From Flavobacterium sp. UBA7680 (GTDB taxonomy: Bacteria > Bacteroidota > Bacteroidia > Flavobacteriales > Flavobacteriaceae): DNA of 64,000 nucleotides. Below are positions 60,661 to 64,000 of this stretch, one piece after another. The notes below the pieces were generated by a model. That model did not search any database and was not told the DNA's origin. It was given only the letters and a program-made list of their open reading frames with translations. Position numbers and translations under genes: made by a program. Each line of letters starts with the position of its first letter. Positions within the stretch are counted from its first letter, which is position 1. The stretch is from NCBI RefSeq assembly GCF_002482975.1, contig NZ_DLHA01000050.1, positions 62,001 to 126,000 of the forward strand, read 5' to 3'.

Positions 60661-62173
60661 AAAATTTCTCAGGTTTGAATTTCTTTTACTGTTTGCGGTA
60701 TTTATTATTGCAACCTGCGGGCTTATTTATGAGCTTGTTGCAGGAACACTGGCTAGTTATTTATTAGGCGATTCAGTAAAACAATTTTCATTTATTATTG
60801 GGGTTTACCTGTTTTCAATGGGTATTGGCTCCTTTTTTTCAAAGTTTTTTCATAAAAACCTGCTGAATACTTTTGTCGAAATCGAGATTTTAGTCGGTTT
60901 GATTGGAGGTTTAAGTTCAGTAGTTTTATTTCTATTGTTCGAAAGCGTTGGATCTTTTCAGTTTATTCTTTACCTATTTGTTTTTGTAACCGGTTTTTTA
61001 GTTGGATTAGAGATTCCGCTTTTAATGAATATTCTAAAAGACAGAGTAGAATTTAAAGATTTAGTTTCAAACGTTTTTACTTTCGATTATATCGGAGCTT
61101 TGCTGGCATCGATACTTTTCCCTTTGGTTTTAGTGCCAAAATTAGGAATAATGGGAACGTCACTTTTCTTCGGAATGATAAATGTGAGTATTGCAATTGC
61201 ACTTTGTTTTCTGCTGAAAAAAGAATTAAAAAAACCTTATTTCTTAAGAATAAAAGCCATTTTTTCATTTGCGATTTTATTGACCGCTTTTATCTTTTCA
61301 GATTCGATTTTGTCTTATTCGGAAGGAAAATTGTATGGCGAAAACATTATTTATACCAACACAACTCCGTACCAAAGAATTGTTTTAACGCACAACAAAA
61401 GCGATTACAGATTGTATTTAAACAATAATCTTCAGTTTAGTTCTGCCGATGAATACCGTTATCATGAAGCTTTGGTTCACCCAGTAATGTCAATTTCAAA
61501 AGAAGTAAAAAATGTTTTGGTTTTGGGCGGAGGCGATGGATTGGCAGTTCGTGAAATCCTAAAATATAAAGACGTTCAAAAAGTAACTTTGGTCGATCTT
61601 GATGAAGGAATGACCAGACTTTTTAAAACCAATAATGTATTAACAGATTTCAATAAAAACTCTTTAAATAACCCCAAAGTTACCGTAATAAATACTGATG
61701 CTTACATTTGGGCAAAAAGCTGCAAAGAAAAGTTTGACGCGGCGATTATAGATTTTCCGGACCCGTCAAATTATAGCTTAGGGAAGTTATATTCTTTAAA
61801 CTTTTATCAAACAATAAAAAGCATTTTAAAACCAGATGCTGCTGTTGTAATTCAGACTACTTCACCTTATTTTGCCCCAAAATCATTTTGGTGTATTAAT
61901 AAAACAGTGATGCAGGTTTTTCCGCAGGTCGATGCCTATCATGCTTATGTTCCTTCGTTTGGCGAATGGGGTTATACAATTGCGATAAATGGTTTTGGAA
62001 CAACTTTTAATGAGGTAAAAAGAAAAGTTCCGAGATTGAAATTTTACAATTATCAATTTGACCGGTTTAATTATTTTACAAATGATATGATTTCAAACCA
62101 AATTGAAATTAATCGTTTAGACAACCAGATTTTAGTACGTTATTTTGATGAAGAATGGGGAAAACTGCAATAA
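60653..62173 (+). CDS. Membrane-fused spermidine-synthase-like aminopropyltransferase
   Basis: 506 residues from the ATG at 60653, which overlaps the DUF350 stop; the ATG at 60635 is inside that gene and adds six unlikely residues. The N-terminal half (residues ~10-215) has about seven membrane spans, the C-terminal half (~280-490) a spermidine-synthase fold with the dcSAM-binding LVLGGGDGLAVREIL and the active-site-like DFPDPSNYSLGKLYS. It presumably transfers aminopropyl groups at the membrane. The acceptor may be a polyamine or a membrane-linked molecule; this is open. Confidence 0.88.
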   Translation: MGKKFLRFEFLLLFAVFIIATCGLIYELVAGTLASYLLGDSVKQFSFIIGVYLFSMGIGSFFSKFFHKNLLNTFVEIEILVGLIGGLSSVVLFLLFESVGSFQFILYLFVFVTGFLVGLEIPLLMNILKDRVEFKDLVSNVFTFDYIGALLASILFPLVLVPKLGIMGTSLFFGMINVSIAIALCFLLKKELKKPYFLRIKAIFSFAILLTAFIFSDSILSYSEGKLYGENIIYTNTTPYQRIVLTHNKSDYRLYLNNNLQFSSADEYRYHEALVHPVMSISKEVKNVLVLGGGDGLAVREILKYKDVQKVTLVDLDEGMTRLFKTNNVLTDFNKNSLNNPKVTVINTDAYIWAKSCKEKFDAAIIDFPDPSNYSLGKLYSLNFYQTIKSILKPDAAVVIQTTSPYFAPKSFWCINKTVMQVFPQVDAYHAYVPSFGEWGYTIAINGFGTTFNEVKRKVPRLKFYNYQFDRFNYFTNDMISNQIEINRLDNQILVRYFDEEWGKLQ

Positions 62174-63776
62174 GGGAAGGCGAAATTTTGTAAAAGGAAT
62201 TGCAGCTTCTCTGCTTTTAATTCCATTTCTTCAATTTTGTTCTGATAAAATAGCTGTTCTGATGATTCGTTTGTCAGGAACAAATCACCTTTTGGGGCAT
62301 AGGTTATGGATAAAGGATTTTCCGAAACCGACTCAGCAGATAAAAATCCCGTATTTAATTATTGGCGGCGGAATTTCAGGTTTGAGTGCCGCGAGACAAT
62401 TTCAAAAAAAAGGAATCTCAGATTTTTTAGTAATTGAAATGGCAGATCATTTAGGAGGAAACTCTTCAAATGGTCAAAATAAATATTCAAAATATCCTTT
62501 GGGTGCACATTATCTGCCGCTTCCAAATTTTCAGGATAAAGAACTTTTACATTTTCTTGAAGAAGAAAAAATCATTCTGGGTTATAATAAAAACGGACTT
62601 CCAGTTTTTGATGAACTTCAGTTGACTTTTGCACCAGACGAACGCTTATTTTATAAAAATAACTGGCAGGAAGGAGTTGTTCCAAAAGAAGGAAATTCAG
62701 TCGCAGATGATAAAGAATTTCAGCGCTTTTTTACACAAATGGACGCTTTTAGAATTGCCAAAGGAGAAGATCAGAAATATTTATTTAATATACCAATCTA
62801 TCTTTCGTCTAAAGATGTAAAGACCAGAGCTTTAGATAAAATCACCATGCAAAAATGGTTTGAGGATAATCATTTCAAATCAGAGCCTTTGTTTAATTAT
62901 ATTGATTATTGTTGCAAAGATGATTTTGGATTAGGAATCGCCTATGTTTCGGCTTGGGCAGGAATTCATTATTTTGCCGGAAGAAAACAAGATTCAACTA
63001 TAGAAAAAAACGACAGCGTTTTGACATGGCCCGAAGGAAATGCAAGATTGGCGCATCATCTAAAAAAATACACAGAACAAAAAACGCTTAAAAATCATTT
63101 GGTTTACGATGTAAAAATAGAAAACAATAAAGTCATTGTGCAGGCATTTGATGATGCTAAAAAAGTTTCGGTAGAAATTATTGCTGATAAAGCTGTTATG
63201 ACAACTCCACAGTTTGTAAATCAATATATAATTAAAAATAGAAAATCATTTACAAAAGATTTTCACTACACGCCGTGGCTTTTAGCGACTTTAATTGTTA
63301 ACGATTTATCAGATAATTTTAGTTTTCCGCTTTCATGGGATAATGTAATTTATGATGCCAAAGGTTTGGGTTATGTGTATGCACAGCACCAAACTCTGAA
63401 TCAGTTTCAGGATAAAAAAGTAATTACTTATTATTATAGTTTTTCATCTGGAGATTTAAGAAAAACACGTAGAGAAATCTATAAAAAAGATAAAGAACAC
63501 TGGAAACAATTGGTTTTTAATGATTTAAAAATCGCGCATCCCGATATTGAAAATTATACTGAGGACATGGAAGTTTTTTTATTGGGACACGGAATGATTT
63601 CCCCAGTTCCTGATTTTATTTTTGGTCAAGCCAAAGAAAAGGCTGCAAAAGATATCGAAAACCGAATTTATTTTGCACATACTGACTTGTCTGGAATTTC
63701 GATTTTTGAAGAAGCTTTTCATCAGGGAATTAATGCTGTAAACAAAATTTTAGATGGAACAACCCTGGATTCATAA
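62145..63776 (+). CDS. Tat-exported FAD-dependent amine oxidase-like protein
   Basis: 543 residues. A twin-arginine signal (GRRNFVKGIAASLLLIPFLQ, near residues 11-30) indicates export of a folded cofactor protein. The Rossmann FAD motif PYLIIGGGISGLSAARQF follows near residue 70, and NSSNGQNKYSKYPLGAHYLP and a C-terminal FAHTDLSGISIFEEA (FAD-binding) end the fold, as in flavin amine oxidases and related desaturases. It overlaps the preceding gene by 29 bases and the following one by 23. It may oxidise the product of the aminopropyltransferase-like protein (inference). Confidence 0.82.
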   Translation: MMKNGENCNKGRRNFVKGIAASLLLIPFLQFCSDKIAVLMIRLSGTNHLLGHRLWIKDFPKPTQQIKIPYLIIGGGISGLSAARQFQKKGISDFLVIEMADHLGGNSSNGQNKYSKYPLGAHYLPLPNFQDKELLHFLEEEKIILGYNKNGLPVFDELQLTFAPDERLFYKNNWQEGVVPKEGNSVADDKEFQRFFTQMDAFRIAKGEDQKYLFNIPIYLSSKDVKTRALDKITMQKWFEDNHFKSEPLFNYIDYCCKDDFGLGIAYVSAWAGIHYFAGRKQDSTIEKNDSVLTWPEGNARLAHHLKKYTEQKTLKNHLVYDVKIENNKVIVQAFDDAKKVSVEIIADKAVMTTPQFVNQYIIKNRKSFTKDFHYTPWLLATLIVNDLSDNFSFPLSWDNVIYDAKGLGYVYAQHQTLNQFQDKKVITYYYSFSSGDLRKTRREIYKKDKEHWKQLVFNDLKIAHPDIENYTEDMEVFLLGHGMISPVPDFIFGQAKEKAAKDIENRIYFAHTDLSGISIFEEAFHQGINAVNKILDGTTLDS

Positions 63777-64000
63777 AGCCAAAACAGATTTATTGTTCAT
63801 TATTGGGCCATCATTTTTTGTACTGGCCATTATCTTTATTTTTCAGGATTATATTACTGCAATCGAAAATGATTATTCTTTTTACACTTGGCTTTTTTTA
63901 ATTGTTTTTATTGATGTTGCCCATGTTTATGCCACTTTATTTAAAACTTATTTTGTAAAAGAAGAATTTCAGAAAGACAAAAAAAGGCTCATTTTATTAC
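63754..64000 (+). CDS. Membrane protein, N-terminal part (cut by window edge)
   Basis: The frame starts at ATG 63754 inside the 3' end of the flavoprotein gene and runs to the edge (82 codons). It reads MEQPWIHKAKTDLLFIIGPS then FFVLAIIFIFQDYI, with two membrane spans (residues ~13-30 and ~44-66), and a motif HVYATLFKTYFVKEEF. Last visible gene of the polyamine-linked operon; family not recognised. Confidence 0.65.
   Translation, partial: MEQPWIHKAKTDLLFIIGPSFFVLAIIFIFQDYITAIENDYSFYTWLFLIVFIDVAHVYATLFKTYFVKEEFQKDKKRLILL

Overview
The window is an AT-rich bacterial chromosome segment, most likely from a Flavobacterium or a close relative (Bacteroidota). The evidence is promoters of the Bacteroidota type (a -7 box TAnnTTTG shortly before most genes), a TonB receptor with an N-terminal carboxypeptidase-like domain, YceI/PepSY/DUF-type flavobacterial genes, and many intergenic palindromes such as GCCACGAATTTCACGAA and GTCAGTCTGAGCGAAGTC. 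No CRISPR array, rRNA or intact insertion sequence was seen. One tRNA (Ser, anticodon GGA) is present.

Layout. 1-5924 (minus): respiratory complex I genes nuoA-B-C-D-E-F and the first part of nuoG, with word-like palindromic spacers between some genes. 6168-8416: cold-shock protein and aspS. 8574-10133: a thioredoxin-fold lipid/redox-type exported protein and a MORN-type protein. 10182-13671 (minus): an iron-uptake accessory operon with two PepSY membrane proteins and two small membrane proteins. 13893-17992 (minus): odhB and sucA of the 2-oxoglutarate dehydrogenase complex. 18109-19639: three poorly characterised genes, one bracketed by inverted repeats. 19681-26905: a trehalose locus (LacI repressor, twin operators, TonB receptor, MFS transporter, trehalase resembling fungal neutral trehalases). 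27198-28172: polyprenyl diphosphate synthase. 28316-35418: a TetR-controlled YceI plus TolC/HlyD/RND efflux set; three identical-geometry palindromes mark the operators.

35548-43802 is the most unusual region. It holds a retropepsin-like aspartic protease overlapping the 3' end of a secreted, membrane-anchored TPR-CHAT cysteine protease, then a PKD-domain outer-membrane protein, a lipoprotein, a small membrane protein, and, divergently, an ECF sigma factor with a single-span TPR protein that looks like its anti-sigma factor. A bipartite motif with fixed spacing occurs three times upstream of the lipoprotein and small membrane protein genes and is a candidate target of this sigma factor. Inference: this is a protease-gated envelope signalling module. 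An S41 peptidase follows.

45798-48799: TatD hydrolase, acyltransferase and asparaginase. 48999-51199: MFS exporter and divergent LysR regulator around a small palindrome. 51262-52432: tRNA-Ser, a RhuM-like remnant and a KilA-N gene, possibly remains of an integrated element. 52574-58435: OmpA lipoprotein, a histidine kinase with eleven 21-residue repeats, GNAT, nitrilase-family amidohydrolase, AraC and XRE regulators. 58655-64000: a tightly packed operon with AdoMet decarboxylase, zinc-ribbon/DUF4178 protein, a 58-residue membrane peptide, DUF350, a membrane-fused spermidine-synthase-like protein, a Tat-exported flavoprotein and the start of another membrane protein: a polyamine-linked envelope system of uncertain product.
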